Shown here in pieces: positions 15,882 to 25,881 of a stretch of DNA of 64,000 nucleotides. Position 1 is the first letter of the stretch. Each line of letters opens with the position of its first letter. The DNA is from Gemmatimonas sp. (GTDB taxonomy: Bacteria > Gemmatimonadota > Gemmatimonadetes > Gemmatimonadales > Gemmatimonadaceae): positions 124,001 through 188,000 of the forward strand of contig NZ_JAJTHI010000022.1 in assembly GCF_021298855.1 (NCBI RefSeq), written 5' to 3'. The notes beneath the pieces were generated by a model. That model searched no databases. It saw nothing but the letters and a program-made list of their open reading frames with translations, and was not told the origin of the DNA. The position numbers were made by a program, and so were the translations under genes.

Positions 15882-17268
15882 TGAGCGAAACTTCAGTGAG
15901 TTCCTGAAGGAGGCGCTGGAGGGGGAAGGATACGAGGTGGCGCTGGCTGGCACGGCCAGGGCGGGCCTTGAGCTGGCGCGGAAATCCCTTCCCCGTGTCG
16001 TGCTTCTCGACCAGAACCTCCCTGATCAGCAGGGGTTGGCACTGTTGCCCGAGTTCCAGCGGCTGGCATCCGTTCCGGTCGTGATCGTGATAACGGCGCA
16101 TGCGGAGGTCGGCTATGCCGTGACGGCGCTCAAGGCCGGCGCATTTCATTACCTGCCGAAGCCGTTCGCCTTCGATGATCTGCTGGCCGTGCTGGCACAG
16201 GCTGCGATCACCAATGACCTCCTGTCGCCGACGTCGAGCAATGCGGCCATGCAGTCGATCATCGGCACATCGGCCGCCGTGCACGAACTCCGGCGTCAGC
16301 TGGTGCGCATCGCGGCCAGTCCTGTTCCTGCGGTTCTGCTCGAGGGCGAATCCGGCACGGGCAAGGAGCTGGCCGCGCGGGCCATCCACGACGCGAGCGC
16401 GCGGCGGAGCGCGCCCTTCGTGGCGGTCAACTGTGCGGCGTTGTCCGAGACGCTGCTGATGAGCGAGCTGTTCGGACACGAGCGTGGGTCGTTCACGGAC
16501 GCCCGTCAGCAGAAGAAGGGCGTCTTCGAGCTTGCCCACGGCGGGACGCTGCTGCTCGACGAAGTGAGCGAGATGGGGGTGCGTGCGCAGGCAGCGCTGC
16601 TGCGTGCGCTGGAACAACGTAGCTTCACCCGAGTCGGTGGGCAGAGTGAAATCAAGGTCGATGTGCGCGTGATTGCCGCCTCCAATCGCGATATGCGTCA
16701 ACTGGTCTCCACAGGACAGTTTCGCATCGATTTGTATCACCGGCTGAATGTGGTGCGCGTGATGCTGCCGTCACTCCGGGAACGTACGGTGGACATTCCG
16801 CTGATCGCGGAGCATCTCTCGCGCTCCATCGCGCTGAGTTACGGCGAGTCGGTTCGGCCTGTGACACCGGCGGCCGTCGCGGCCCTCGAGGGGTACGAAT
16901 GGCCGGGAAACATCCGGGAGCTTCGCAATGTGATCGAGCGTGCCTATGTGATCAGCGGTGGTCCGCAAGTGGAGCTGCGGGACCTTCCGGATGAGTTGCA
17001 CCCTGTGCCCGCTGCCATCCAGACCGGCGATGTAGCCGTCCGGAGCGCGGAGTCGGGCCGCTTTCAGGATGCGAAGCGCGAGGTCGTGGAGCACTTCGAA
17101 CGCGGCTACCTGCTGGAGGCGCTGCGGAAGGCTGGTGGGAACGTGACGATTGCCGCCGAGCGCGCAGGGGTGCTCCGGCAGGTCTTTCAGCGCATGCTGC
17201 TGCGCCATGGCATCACCCCCACGGACTTCCGCGATTCCACCAGCACACGCGTGCGTCACCCCGAATGA
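15850..17268 (+). CDS. NtrC-family response regulator / enhancer-binding protein
   Basis: A 472-residue regulator with a receiver domain (phosphoacceptor D54 in VLLDQNLPD), an AAA+ domain with Walker A GESGTGKE (166-173) and Walker B LLLDE (234-238), the arginine-finger region around [10 protein letters not shown], and a C-terminal Fis-type helix-turn-helix ([21 protein letters not shown]). The sigma-54 contact loop, usually GAFTGA, reads GSFTDA (213-218); Asp in place of Gly is tolerated in some family members but may weaken or alter sigma-54 contact. It is translated overlapping its kinase. Candidate upstream activating repeats and a -24/-12 promoter follow within 200 bp, so the SusCD/S9 genes are its likely target. 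Confidence 0.94.
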   Translation: MTKPLFLIIDDERNFSEFLKEALEGEGYEVALAGTARAGLELARKSLPRVVLLDQNLPDQQGLALLPEFQRLASVPVVIVITAHAEVGYAVTALKAGAFHYLPKPFAFDDLLAVLAQAAITNDLLSPTSSNAAMQSIIGTSAAVHELRRQLVRIAASPVPAVLLEGESGTGKELAARAIHDASARRSAPFVAVNCAALSETLLMSELFGHERGSFTDARQQKKGVFELAHGGTLLLDEVSEMGVRAQAALLRALEQRSFTRVGGQSEIKVDVRVIAASNRDMRQLVSTGQFRIDLYHRLNVVRVMLPSLRERTVDIPLIAEHLSRSIALSYGESVRPVTPAAVAALEGYEWPGNIRELRNVIERAYVISGGPQVELRDLPDELHPVPAAIQTGDVAVRSAESGRFQDAKREVVEHFERGYLLEALRKAGGNVTIAAERAGVLRQVFQRMLLRHGITPTDFRDSTSTRVRHPE

Positions 17269-17280
17269 CTTCCCGGTACT

Positions 17281-17320
17281 GCACCAGAAAAGGTGCGGTG
17301 ACTGGCGCACAATAGGTGCG
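17281..17320. promoter_or_regulatory. Paired inverted repeats, candidate enhancer (UAS)
   Basis: Two short inverted repeats lie side by side: GCACC-agaaaa-GGTGC (17281-17296) and CGCAC-aatag-GTGCG (17306-17320). They share a GGTGC/GCACC half-site and stand about 120-160 bp upstream of the -24/-12 element, the usual distance for enhancer-binding-protein sites. Binding by the adjacent NtrC-type regulator is inferred. Confidence 0.45.
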
Positions 17321-17441
17321 ATACGGATCGCGGCATAATGGGTGGCGATGGCAGAGGGCCAGCCTGTCGAATGCCACCAACTCTCGGCGCATCAACGGCT
17401 TGCGCGGCTGACCCGGGGGAGGCAAGGGCGGCGGACGGGAC

Positions 17442-17457
17442 TGGCACGTCGTGTGCC
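17442..17457 (+). promoter_or_regulatory. Sigma-54 type -24/-12 promoter
   Basis: TGGCAC-gtcgt-GTGCC has the GG-N10-GC spacing required by sigma-54 holoenzyme and one mismatch to the TGGCAC-N5-TTGC core. It predicts transcription starting near 17468, leaving about 40 bases of leader before the GTG at 17508, and so argues against the ATG at 17451 as translation start. An NtrC-type activator gene lies directly upstream. Confidence 0.6.
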
Positions 17458-17507
17458 TTCGAGGTGAGTGCACGCTTCCGCCCACCGCCATCCCCGCGAG
17501 GTTCCCC

Positions 17508-19505
17508 GTGCGAGTCCCGAGCGCGACTGCCGCCACCCTGTGCTTCACGCTCTGGCAGGCGGGTGCCACACTCGGTGCGCAGGCTCCAACGCGCGCCGCC
17601 GCGATGATGACGCCGCTCACGGCAGACCAGATCCAGTCGGTCACCTCCATGATTGCCGGTCGCGACGCCCCGATGTGGCATCCGGACGGAACGCGACTGG
17701 CGTTCCTCGGCAGCATGGGCGGGCCGATCGGCCTCTGGGAAGTGGATCGCGATGGGGGCCTGCCGCGCCAGCTGATCGCCGACCTGTCGCTCACCGGTGT
17801 CGGGTCGACGGCCTCGCAGAACCCGCGCTGGTCACCCGCGGGTGACGTCGTGGCCTATGTCTCGAGCAAGGGGGGCGCGCCGGAAATCTGGCTCTGGTCG
17901 GCGCAGACCCGGCGCGACATACCCCTGACATCGCTCGGCGGCCGCATCAACTCGATGAACTGGTCACCAGATGGCCGCCGGATGGCGTTCGCCGCCGATC
18001 GCTACGGGAGTGAGGACATCTACGTCGTGGAGCTGTCGTCGGGTGCCGTGACGCGCCTGACGAGTCATGCCGGCCATGAAGTGTTCCCTACCTGGACGCC
18101 CGACGGACGGTTCGTGCTCTTCGATCGCCTGGACGATCGCTGGATCGATCACGAGGTGATGGCCGTGCCGGTGGACGGGTCGTCAGCACCGCGGCTGATC
18201 GTTCGTGATACGGGCTTCTTCGACTATCGGGGCGGTGTGGCGTTCGGCTACGCCGACGTGGCACCGGACGGCAAGCGCGTCCTGTTTCGGTCGCAGCGCA
18301 GCGGCTGGCTCAACTACTGGACGGTTCCGTTGGCCGGCGGCACACCAACGCCAGTCGCTCCCGAGCAGGCCGAGCAGAGCGAGGCCAGCTGGTCGCCCGA
18401 TGGCCGGCAGCTGGCCTTCGTCTCCAACCGGAACGGGACGCTGCGCCTGTTCGTGGTCAGCAGCGACGGCGGCCCGCCGCGCGCGCTCGTCTCGCCAACG
18501 GATGGGGTGGTGTCGAAACCCGTCTGGTCGCCCGACGGCAGCCGCATCAGCTACATGATGGGCACGACGACCGCGGCGGCCGACCTCTTCATCGTGGAGG
18601 TCGCCAGCGGGCGGAGCACACAGGTCACCCACTCGATGCCGGCCGCGATCTCTCCGGGCGCGCTGATCACGCCGCGCAAGGTCACGTATCCGAGCACCGA
18701 CGGCTTCACCATCAACGCGTACCTGTATGAACCGCGCGGGGTGCGCCAGGGCGAGCGCGTCCCCGCCCTCGTGTGGGTGCATGGTGGTCCCACCTCGCAA
18801 TTCATGGACACGTACCAGGCACAGGTGCAGTTCTTCGCGCAACGCGGGTACGCCGTGCTGCTGCCCAACATCCGGGGAAGCTCCGGATACGGACGTGCCT
18901 TCGAGGATGCCAACAACGGCTGCTGGGGACACTGTGACCTGAAAGACATCGTGGCCGGCGCCGAGTATCTCAAGTCCCTGCCGTATGTGAACGGCGGCAA
19001 GCTCGGCATACATGGCGTCAGCTATGGCGGATGCATGACCATGTCGGCCATCGTGAACGCGCCAGGGCTGTTCCAGGCAGCGATCCCGGAGTCGGGCTAC
19101 GGCGACTGGGTGAAGTTCCACGAGTGGAACGACGAGCTGCAGCACACCAAACTGCTGGCGTACGAGTTCGGCGCATTCCCCGATAGCGCCGCCGTGTACC
19201 GGCGCAACTCGCCCATCTACAACGTACGCCGCGTAACCACGCCGACCTACCTCATGCACGGCGAGGGCGCGCGCACGCCGTGGCGGCCAGGGCAGGCCAG
19301 CGTGCCGGCCTCACTCGACTTCGCGCGGGCACTCGACGCGGAATACAAGATCTTCCGCTACAAGGCCTACCCTGGCGAAACGTACTACGTCACGTCCCGC
19401 GCCAATGTCCGTGAGAAGCTCGGGGACATGCTCGGCTTCTTCGATCAGTTCCTGAAGGACAACGTCTCCGACGCGCCATCAGCGTCTTCACGCTCACGGG
19501 AGTGA
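17508..19505 (+). CDS. Secreted S9-like protein 1 (degenerate catalytic triad)
   Basis: A 665-residue protein with a signal peptide, a TolB/WD40-like beta-propeller (about residues 45-400, with repeated WSPDGRxLAF-type strands) and an alpha/beta-hydrolase domain of the prolyl-oligopeptidase S9 family (about 410-660). The nucleophile serine is present (GVSYGG, S505). The Asp expected in HGxxDxxVP is Ala (HGEGARTP) and the His expected in YPGEGH is Tyr (YPGETYY). Peptidase activity is therefore uncertain. The GTG at 17508 gives a clean signal peptide and lies just downstream of the predicted sigma-54 start. It overlaps the esterase gene and heads the SusCD operon. Confidence 0.88.
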   Translation: MRVPSATAATLCFTLWQAGATLGAQAPTRAAAMMTPLTADQIQSVTSMIAGRDAPMWHPDGTRLAFLGSMGGPIGLWEVDRDGGLPRQLIADLSLTGVGSTASQNPRWSPAGDVVAYVSSKGGAPEIWLWSAQTRRDIPLTSLGGRINSMNWSPDGRRMAFAADRYGSEDIYVVELSSGAVTRLTSHAGHEVFPTWTPDGRFVLFDRLDDRWIDHEVMAVPVDGSSAPRLIVRDTGFFDYRGGVAFGYADVAPDGKRVLFRSQRSGWLNYWTVPLAGGTPTPVAPEQAEQSEASWSPDGRQLAFVSNRNGTLRLFVVSSDGGPPRALVSPTDGVVSKPVWSPDGSRISYMMGTTTAAADLFIVEVASGRSTQVTHSMPAAISPGALITPRKVTYPSTDGFTINAYLYEPRGVRQGERVPALVWVHGGPTSQFMDTYQAQVQFFAQRGYAVLLPNIRGSSGYGRAFEDANNGCWGHCDLKDIVAGAEYLKSLPYVNGGKLGIHGVSYGGCMTMSAIVNAPGLFQAAIPESGYGDWVKFHEWNDELQHTKLLAYEFGAFPDSAAVYRRNSPIYNVRRVTTPTYLMHGEGARTPWRPGQASVPASLDFARALDAEYKIFRYKAYPGETYYVTSRANVREKLGDMLGFFDQFLKDNVSDAPSASSRSRE

Positions 19506-19510
19506 CAGGC

Positions 19511-21322
19511 ATGCAGACCATCGGTGTTGATGACCGGGTGCGGCGGTCGGTGGGAAGGGCGCCCCGAGCCCTGCTCGGTGCGCTCACCGCGCTCATGGCG
19601 GTGACGGGCGTGACGCCCGCCCGTGTGACTGCTCAGGCCGGGGGGCGCTTCGCGGTACGCTTTCCCGCATCGCTCAATGCTGCTCCCATTACGGGTCGTC
19701 TGTTCGTGGCACTCTATCAGCGGAACGACGTCGAGCCACGCATCGCGGCGTATCAGTCCGCGCGCACGCGAATCGGCCGCGTGCCGTTCTTCGCGATCGA
19801 TGTCGAGCAGCAGGCGCCGGGCACGTGGGCCATGCTGAACGACAATGCCGTGGGATACCCCTATTGGAGCATCCGCGACATCCCCCCCGGTGACTACTAT
19901 GCGCAGGCCGTCCTCAACGTCTACACCCGGTTTGCCCGGGCCGACGGGCACACCATCTGGGCACATCAGGATCAGTGGGAGGGACAGCGGTGGGCCTTCT
20001 CCCCGGGGAACCTGATCAGCACACCGGTGAAGGTGCGCGTGGATCCGACGCGGGGTTTTGTCATCCGCCTCGACCTCGACCGGAAGATCCCCCCGATCGA
20101 GGTCGAACCGGATACCCGCTGGGTGAAGCGCATCAAGTTCGAGAGCCCCCTGCTCACCAAATGGTGGGGGCATCCGCAGTATCTGGGCGCCACCGTGCTG
20201 CTGCCGAGGGACTACGACGAGCACCCGGAGACGCGCTATCCGGTAGTCTTCGTCCAGGACCACTTCAGCCTGGCCGCGCCGTTCAACTTCACGACCGCGG
20301 ACACACCATCCACGCCAGGGCTCAATCTGGCGGCGCCCGGAATGTGGTCCGCTGCCGAAATCGGGCGGCCGGTCGGCGGTGCCGGTAAGCGGGAGTCCGG
20401 CTTCGAGTTCTACCAGCAGTGGGTCCGCGACGACATGCCGCGGATGATCGTGGTCAAGTTCCAACACCCGACGCCGTTCTTCGACGATTCGTACGCCGTC
20501 AATTCGGCCAACAACGGGCCGTACGGCGACGCCATCCTGAAGGAACTGATCCCGGAGTTGGAGAGGCGCTTTCGCATGATTGCGGAGCCGTATGCCCGGG
20601 TGCTCACGGGCGGCTCGACCGGCGGATGGGAATCGCTGGCCCTGCAGGTCTATCATCCCGACTTCTTCGGCGGGACCTGGACCATGTACCCCGACCCCGT
20701 CGACTTCCGTCGCTATCAGCTGGTGGACATTTACCGGGACACGAGCGCCTTTCTCGTGCCGAATGCCGCGCCAGGTGCCCCCGAGCGCATGATGCAGATG
20801 AGCCCGGAGGGCCAGCCCGTGGCTACCATGCGGCAAATCTCCCAGATGGAACTCGCGTCGGGAACGCGTGGCCGCTCCGCGGCCCAGATCGACATCTGGA
20901 ATGCCACCTATGGTCCCGTGGGGCCGGATGGATACCCACGCCAGCTGTGGGATTTGCGCACGGGCAAGATCGATCACGAGGTAGCGATCTACATGCGAGA
21001 GCATGGATACGATCTGCGGCACTATCTCGAGACCAACTGGTCGCGCATCGGGCCCTCACTCGTCGGAAAGCTGCACGTGCTCACGGGAGACATGGACGAC
21101 TTCTATCTCGGGCCGGCCGTCTACCTGCTCGAGAGCTTCCTGGAATCCACGAAGTCTCCCCATTACGGCGGAAGCTTTCGCTACGGGCGCCCCATGAAGG
21201 GCCATGGATGGCAACCCATGACCAACGCGGATCTGCTCCGCGAGATGGCCGCACACATCGCTCGCAACGCGCCCGCGGGGGCGCCGGTGCAACGATGGCG
21301 CGATTCGCGCCCGACTCCCTGA
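19511..21322 (+). CDS. Secreted esterase-family protein (Esterase D / Fes-like)
   Basis: A 603-residue exported protein with a signal peptide (about residues 16-42, hydrophobic ALLGALTALMAVTG ending in a VTAQA-like site), an N-terminal beta domain (about 45-200), and an alpha/beta-hydrolase of the putative esterase family. The nucleophile is in TGGSTGGWESLA (S369). The C-terminal HGWQPM near residue 570 could supply the catalytic His. Substrate is unknown; relatives act on acylated carbohydrates, trilactones or acyl-esters. The ATG at 19511 has GGGAG eight bases before it; GTG 19502, overlapping the S9 stop as GTGA, is an alternative. It is co-transcribed with the S9-like gene and lies 100 bp upstream of susC. 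Confidence 0.85.
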   Translation: MQTIGVDDRVRRSVGRAPRALLGALTALMAVTGVTPARVTAQAGGRFAVRFPASLNAAPITGRLFVALYQRNDVEPRIAAYQSARTRIGRVPFFAIDVEQQAPGTWAMLNDNAVGYPYWSIRDIPPGDYYAQAVLNVYTRFARADGHTIWAHQDQWEGQRWAFSPGNLISTPVKVRVDPTRGFVIRLDLDRKIPPIEVEPDTRWVKRIKFESPLLTKWWGHPQYLGATVLLPRDYDEHPETRYPVVFVQDHFSLAAPFNFTTADTPSTPGLNLAAPGMWSAAEIGRPVGGAGKRESGFEFYQQWVRDDMPRMIVVKFQHPTPFFDDSYAVNSANNGPYGDAILKELIPELERRFRMIAEPYARVLTGGSTGGWESLALQVYHPDFFGGTWTMYPDPVDFRRYQLVDIYRDTSAFLVPNAAPGAPERMMQMSPEGQPVATMRQISQMELASGTRGRSAAQIDIWNATYGPVGPDGYPRQLWDLRTGKIDHEVAIYMREHGYDLRHYLETNWSRIGPSLVGKLHVLTGDMDDFYLGPAVYLLESFLESTKSPHYGGSFRYGRPMKGHGWQPMTNADLLREMAAHIARNAPAGAPVQRWRDSRPTP

Positions 21323-21422
21323 GTCGACGCGGGTGCTGCCGCACCGTCGCGCCGCACGGCAATCGCGGGTGCCCACACGATGTACACGCCGGATGACCTC
21401 TCCATTCACTTTCGAGGACCCC

Positions 21423-24410
21423 ATGCACCTCCCCTGGCTGGCCCGAGCAGCACTCATCGTGCTCTTGGCACATGTGGTGCCATTCGCCCCCACCTACGCG
21501 CAGGATGCGCGAGCGACCCGCCCACTGAGCGGGCGCGTCACCGAGGAAGGATCCGGCGCGCCCGCAACCCAGGTGCAGATCGTCCTTGGCGCCGTCGCCC
21601 TCGGTAGCACCCGCGACGACGGGACCTACAGCGTCCGTATCCCCAATGGTGCGGTGACCGTCACGTTTCGGCGCATCGGCTTCGTGCGCAGTGACCAGGC
21701 TGTTGCCGCGAACGTGTCAACCCTTGACGTGGTGCTGCGGCGCGACCTGCTGCGGCTCAGCGAGATGGTAGTGACCGGACAAGCCACGGGGATCGAGCGG
21801 CGCAACGCCGCCACGGCCATCGCCTCCGTGAGCGCGGCGGAACTCAATCGCGTCCCGGCACCCAGCGTGGAAACCATGCTCGCGGGGCGGGTACCCGGCG
21901 CGGAAATCTCGAGCAACTCCGGCGCGCCCGGCGGAGGCAACCAAGTGCGACTCCGCGGGATCTCCACCGTGATCGGTGCGGCGACACCTCTTTATGTGGT
22001 GGATGGCGTGATCATCAGCGATGCGACGATCGCGCCCGGCGTGTTCGCCGTGACCGGGTCGTCGGCCAATCCAGTCGTCGGTGGCCGGCAGGACAACGCC
22101 TCGAATCGCGTAGCCGACCTCGATCCGAACAGCATCGAGCGCATCGAGGTCCTCAAGGGTGCGACCGCCGCCTCCATCTACGGATCGCGCGCCAACAACG
22201 GGGTCGTCCTGATCACCACCAAACGCGGCAACCTTGGAAAGCCTGCGTATACCTTCACCCAACGCTTCGGCCGGCCGGAAGTCGCGCGAACCATCGGGCT
22301 GCGCCGATTCAATTCTCAGGCAGATGCCATCGCCACCTTCGGTCCGGCGGTGGGCGCCCTGTGGAAGGAGGGGGCATTCTTTGATCATGAGCGTGAGGTG
22401 TACGGCGAGACACCGACCTCATGGGAAAGCATCATGAGCGTCAGCGGGGGCAGCAACGACACCCGCTACTTCGCCTCGGGACTGCTCAAGGACGACGGCG
22501 GCATCATTGCGAACACCGGGTACCGCAAGCAGTCCCTCACGGTCGGCCTCGATCAGAACATCAGCAGCAAGCTCACGGCCCGCGTCACGACGAACCTGCT
22601 TGGCACGAAGACCGGTCGTGGCCTCACCAACAACGACAACCGCGGTGTGGCGCTGGGGCAGGCGCTGGCGCGGAGCCCGTCCTTCATCGACCTTCGACGC
22701 AATCCCGACGGCTCGTTCCCGCGAAACCCGGCGGCGCAGAGCAACCCCCTGCAGACTGCCGCCCTCAGCAAGAACGACGAGGTCGTGTATCGCGCCATCA
22801 CCTCGGGCAACCTGACCTACAACGCCTTCACTCGCACCCGTCAGGATCTGCGCTTCATCGCCAGCGGTGGCGTCGACTTCTTCAATCAGCGCAGCAACAT
22901 CCTCACGCCCCCGGATCTGCAGTTCGAGCCGCTCGACGGCCTCCCCGGGACGGCGGTGCGCTCCAACGCGCAAAGCCTCAACATGAACCTCAACGTCAGC
23001 GCGGTGCACACCTATCGCTCTGCGGGTGGCGGGCTGCAGGCGACGACCTCGATAGGCCATCAGTATGAGCAGCGCGGTCTGAGCAACTCACGCGTGGTGG
23101 CCCAGAACCTCATCGGGGGACTGGACAACATCGGCCGTGCGACCGCGGTGAGTGTGGCCGAGGATGACTCGCGCACGAACGACATCGGCATCAATGCCCA
23201 GGAGGAACTGCTCCTGCTTGATCAGAAGCTGTTCCTCGCCGCCGGCTTCCGTGCCGACCGGAGTTCGAACAACAGCGACCCGAACCAGTACTACTTCTTC
23301 CCGCGCGCCCAGGCCTCCTACCGGTTCGTCTCGCTGCCGTCGATTTTCGACGAACTCAAGGTCCGTCTCGCCACGGGACGTTCGGGCAACCAGCCCCAGT
23401 TCGGGCAGAAGTTCACGGAGTTCTTCGGCGGCAACATTGCGGGCCTGCCCACGATCGAGATCGGCAGTGGTGCCCAGACGGCCGACGCCAACCTGCGCCC
23501 GGAGATTCAGCGGGAAATCGAGACCGGCCTCGATCTCTCGATGCTGAAGGGACGCGCGGCCCTGGAATTCTCGTACTTCGACAAGCAGACCGATGATCTG
23601 CTGGTCACCGCGACGCTGCCGAACTCGACCGGGTACGGGTTGCGGATCTTCAATGGCGGATCGATTCAGACACGCGGGTACGAGGCGGCGCTGAAGGGCT
23701 TCCCCATCGTGACCAAGTCGTTCGAATGGAACTCCACCACGACGTTCTCCACCATCAACGCACGCGTACGCTCGCTGCCGGTTCCGCCGTTCCAGGCGCC
23801 CGGCTTCGGTACCACGTTCGGCGTCTTCCAGATCGAAGCCGGCAAGTCACTCACGCAGATCGTCGGCAATGACTCCCTCCCGACCGGGCAGGGGATCGTG
23901 ACGCAGGTCGGCGATGCCAATCCCGATTTCCGGATGGGTTTCAGCAACTCGTTCCGGATGGGTCCCTTCAATCTCACGTCGCTGTTCGACTGGCAGCAGG
24001 GGGGCGAGGTCATCAACCTGACCCGCTATCTCTGGGATGCCTCGCGGAATGGCGCCGACTGCAACGACCTGGCGCCCCTGCCCAACGCCACGAACGAAAC
24101 GATCTGTGCCCGGCGCCTTCGCACCTTCCCCCGGCAGACCCGCAACTACATCGAGGATGCGAGCTTCGTGAAATTGCGCGAGCTGACCCTCACGTACGAC
24201 CTGCCATCCGCGCTGGTCCGTCGCGCCATGAGCCGAGCGGAGTCGGCGCGGCTCACGCTCTCCGGCCGAAATCTCCTGATCATCACCGACTACACCGGAC
24301 TCGATCCCGAAGTATCCAACTTCGGCACCCAGGCGGTCTCCCGCGGCTTTGATGTGTCTCCGTATCCGCCAAGTCGCAGCTTCTGGTTCTCCATCGACGT
24401 GAGGTTCTGA
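21423..24410 (+). CDS. SusC/RagA-family TonB-linked outer-membrane transporter
   Basis: A 995-residue outer-membrane receptor. A signal peptide ending in PTYAQ is followed by a carboxypeptidase-like regulatory domain (about residues 35-110: LSGRVTEEGSGAPATQVQIVLG), a plug domain (about 120-260, with LYVVDGVII and the SusC signature IERIEVLKGATAASIYGSRANNGVVLITTK), and a long beta-barrel with an aromatic end (PPSRSFWFSIDVRF). It imports a ligand captured by the SusD partner, powered by TonB. The ATG at 21423 has a GAGG upstream and gives the signal peptide. It is followed after 2 bp by susD. The neighbouring S9-like and esterase genes suggest peptides or acylated peptides as cargo rather than glycans. 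Confidence 0.95.
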   Translation: MHLPWLARAALIVLLAHVVPFAPTYAQDARATRPLSGRVTEEGSGAPATQVQIVLGAVALGSTRDDGTYSVRIPNGAVTVTFRRIGFVRSDQAVAANVSTLDVVLRRDLLRLSEMVVTGQATGIERRNAATAIASVSAAELNRVPAPSVETMLAGRVPGAEISSNSGAPGGGNQVRLRGISTVIGAATPLYVVDGVIISDATIAPGVFAVTGSSANPVVGGRQDNASNRVADLDPNSIERIEVLKGATAASIYGSRANNGVVLITTKRGNLGKPAYTFTQRFGRPEVARTIGLRRFNSQADAIATFGPAVGALWKEGAFFDHEREVYGETPTSWESIMSVSGGSNDTRYFASGLLKDDGGIIANTGYRKQSLTVGLDQNISSKLTARVTTNLLGTKTGRGLTNNDNRGVALGQALARSPSFIDLRRNPDGSFPRNPAAQSNPLQTAALSKNDEVVYRAITSGNLTYNAFTRTRQDLRFIASGGVDFFNQRSNILTPPDLQFEPLDGLPGTAVRSNAQSLNMNLNVSAVHTYRSAGGGLQATTSIGHQYEQRGLSNSRVVAQNLIGGLDNIGRATAVSVAEDDSRTNDIGINAQEELLLLDQKLFLAAGFRADRSSNNSDPNQYYFFPRAQASYRFVSLPSIFDELKVRLATGRSGNQPQFGQKFTEFFGGNIAGLPTIEIGSGAQTADANLRPEIQREIETGLDLSMLKGRAALEFSYFDKQTDDLLVTATLPNSTGYGLRIFNGGSIQTRGYEAALKGFPIVTKSFEWNSTTTFSTINARVRSLPVPPFQAPGFGTTFGVFQIEAGKSLTQIVGNDSLPTGQGIVTQVGDANPDFRMGFSNSFRMGPFNLTSLFDWQQGGEVINLTRYLWDASRNGADCNDLAPLPNATNETICARRLRTFPRQTRNYIEDASFVKLRELTLTYDLPSALVRRAMSRAESARLTLSGRNLLIITDYTGLDPEVSNFGTQAVSRGFDVSPYPPSRSFWFSIDVRF

Positions 24411-24412
24411 CC

Positions 24413-25804
24413 ATGATCACTCTCCGGCACTTCCGTCGTGGTCGATTGTCGACTGCATTCGCCACATCCCTCGTGCTTGCCGCCGTGGGCTGTGGAGAGA
24501 TCGATGTGGCAAACCCGAACAACCCGAGTGTGGATGGGCTGGTGCAGTCGCCGAACGCCACCAGCGCGTCGGCGCTCGCCACTGGGTTGCTGCGCGGGAC
24601 CCGGGCCAACGTGGCCGAGGGGATTCGCTGGCTGGGCGCATTCGGGCGCGAAGGATATCCCATGTCGGTGACCGGGGCCTCGTTGCCAGGCAGCGTGCGG
24701 GATCCACTCAATGGCAACGGGTTTCCCGGCAACGTGCTCTACGCCGATCCGTACCGGAACATCCGGTCCGCCAACCTGCTGCTGGCGGCCATCAGCGACG
24801 TGGGCGCGTGGAGCGACGCCCAGAAGGAAGCGGCACGCGGCTTTGCCAAGACGATCCAGGCCTATGACTTCCTGCAGGTGATCGTGACCCGCGACGTGTT
24901 CGGCGCCCCGCTGGATGTCGGCATCGATCCCACGGCGCCGCCAGCCCCGATCGCCACGAAGGCGCAGGTCTACGCGCGCATCGCCACCCTGCTCGACGAG
25001 GCCAGGGGGCATCTGCAGGCGGGCGGCACCGCGTTCCCGTTCCCGCTCACCAGCGGCTTCAGCGGCTTCAACACCCCCGCCACGTTCCTCCGGGTCAACC
25101 GGGCGCTGCGGGCACGCGCCGCCGTGTACACGGACAACTGGCAGGTGGCCCTGACCGCGTTGAGCGAATCGTTCATCAGTACCACGGCGCCCCTCACCCT
25201 CGGGGCCTACCACGTCTTCTCGACCAATTCCGGGGACATCACGAACCCCAACTTCCGGCCGGACCTCCTGTTCGCCCACCCCCGACTGCGGACCGAGGCC
25301 AAGCTGCGCGCCGATGGCTCGCTCGACCTGCGTGCACAAACCAAGCTCGTGACCGTGCCCACGTTCACCGTGCAGGGCATCAGCTCCAATGTGCAGTTCA
25401 CGATGTACAACTCGGCCACCGCGTCCATCCCGCTGATTCGCAACGAGGAGCTGCTGCTCCTGCGCGCGGAGGCCAATCTCGGGCTCGGAAACACGGCGCT
25501 GGCCATTCAGGACATCAACCTGGTGCGCACGACGGCCGGTGGTCTGCCGCCGCTCCCCAGCAACTTCTCCGGGGATCTCCTGACGGAGCTGCTGTACGAC
25601 AAGCGGTATTCCCTCGTGTGGGAGGGAGGGCACACATGGATCGACATGCGGCACTATGGCCGCCTCGCCCAGATCCCCGTACGGGCCGCAGACCCCCGGC
25701 TCTTCCCGGCAATGCCCATCCCCGTGGCGGAATGCCAACCGCGTACGCCGCAGCCGACAGGATGTGGAATCGTCGACGGCATCACTCCGCCCCCGCAACC
25801 GTAA
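24413..25804 (+). CDS. SusD/RagB-family surface lipoprotein
   Basis: A 463-residue lipoprotein whose signal peptide ends in a lipobox AAVGC about 24 residues from the ATG. The body shows the SusD/RagB helical pattern: an early IDVANPNNPSVDGL, tetratricopeptide-like helices (ARGFAKTIQAYDFLQVIVT, ARIATLLDEARGHL), and the C-terminal block in which RNEELLLLRAEANLGLG and AIQDINLVRTTAGG precede ERR/KRYSLVWEGGHTWIDMRHYGRL. It acts as the ligand-capturing lid of the SusC barrel. It begins 2 bp after susC, so the pair is translationally linked. The specificity is not readable from sequence. Confidence 0.93.
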   Translation: MITLRHFRRGRLSTAFATSLVLAAVGCGEIDVANPNNPSVDGLVQSPNATSASALATGLLRGTRANVAEGIRWLGAFGREGYPMSVTGASLPGSVRDPLNGNGFPGNVLYADPYRNIRSANLLLAAISDVGAWSDAQKEAARGFAKTIQAYDFLQVIVTRDVFGAPLDVGIDPTAPPAPIATKAQVYARIATLLDEARGHLQAGGTAFPFPLTSGFSGFNTPATFLRVNRALRARAAVYTDNWQVALTALSESFISTTAPLTLGAYHVFSTNSGDITNPNFRPDLLFAHPRLRTEAKLRADGSLDLRAQTKLVTVPTFTVQGISSNVQFTMYNSATASIPLIRNEELLLLRAEANLGLGNTALAIQDINLVRTTAGGLPPLPSNFSGDLLTELLYDKRYSLVWEGGHTWIDMRHYGRLAQIPVRAADPRLFPAMPIPVAECQPRTPQPTGCGIVDGITPPPQP

Positions 25805-25815
25805 GGCAGGGACGC

Positions 25816-25843
25816 GCCGGGCACCCCGTGCGGGGTGCCCGGC
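25816..25843. terminator. Perfect hairpin between susD and the second S9-like gene
   Basis: A 12-bp perfect stem, GCCGGGCACCCC with GGGGTGCCCGGC, closes a 4-base loop (GTGC). Only a short T-run (CGTTTCCC) comes 9 bases later. It can act as a partial terminator or as a processing/stability element that sets the ratio of SusCD to the downstream S9 proteins. Confidence 0.65.
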
Positions 25844-25881
25844 ACGCATCACCGTTTCCCATCGACACGAGGCGCACCCGG

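Noticed and set aside
17451-17507. ATG at 17451 as start of the first S9-like protein
   Set aside because: It lies inside the predicted sigma-54 promoter and upstream of the expected transcript start, and adds a Cys- and Pro-rich stretch before the signal peptide. GTG 17508 fits both.
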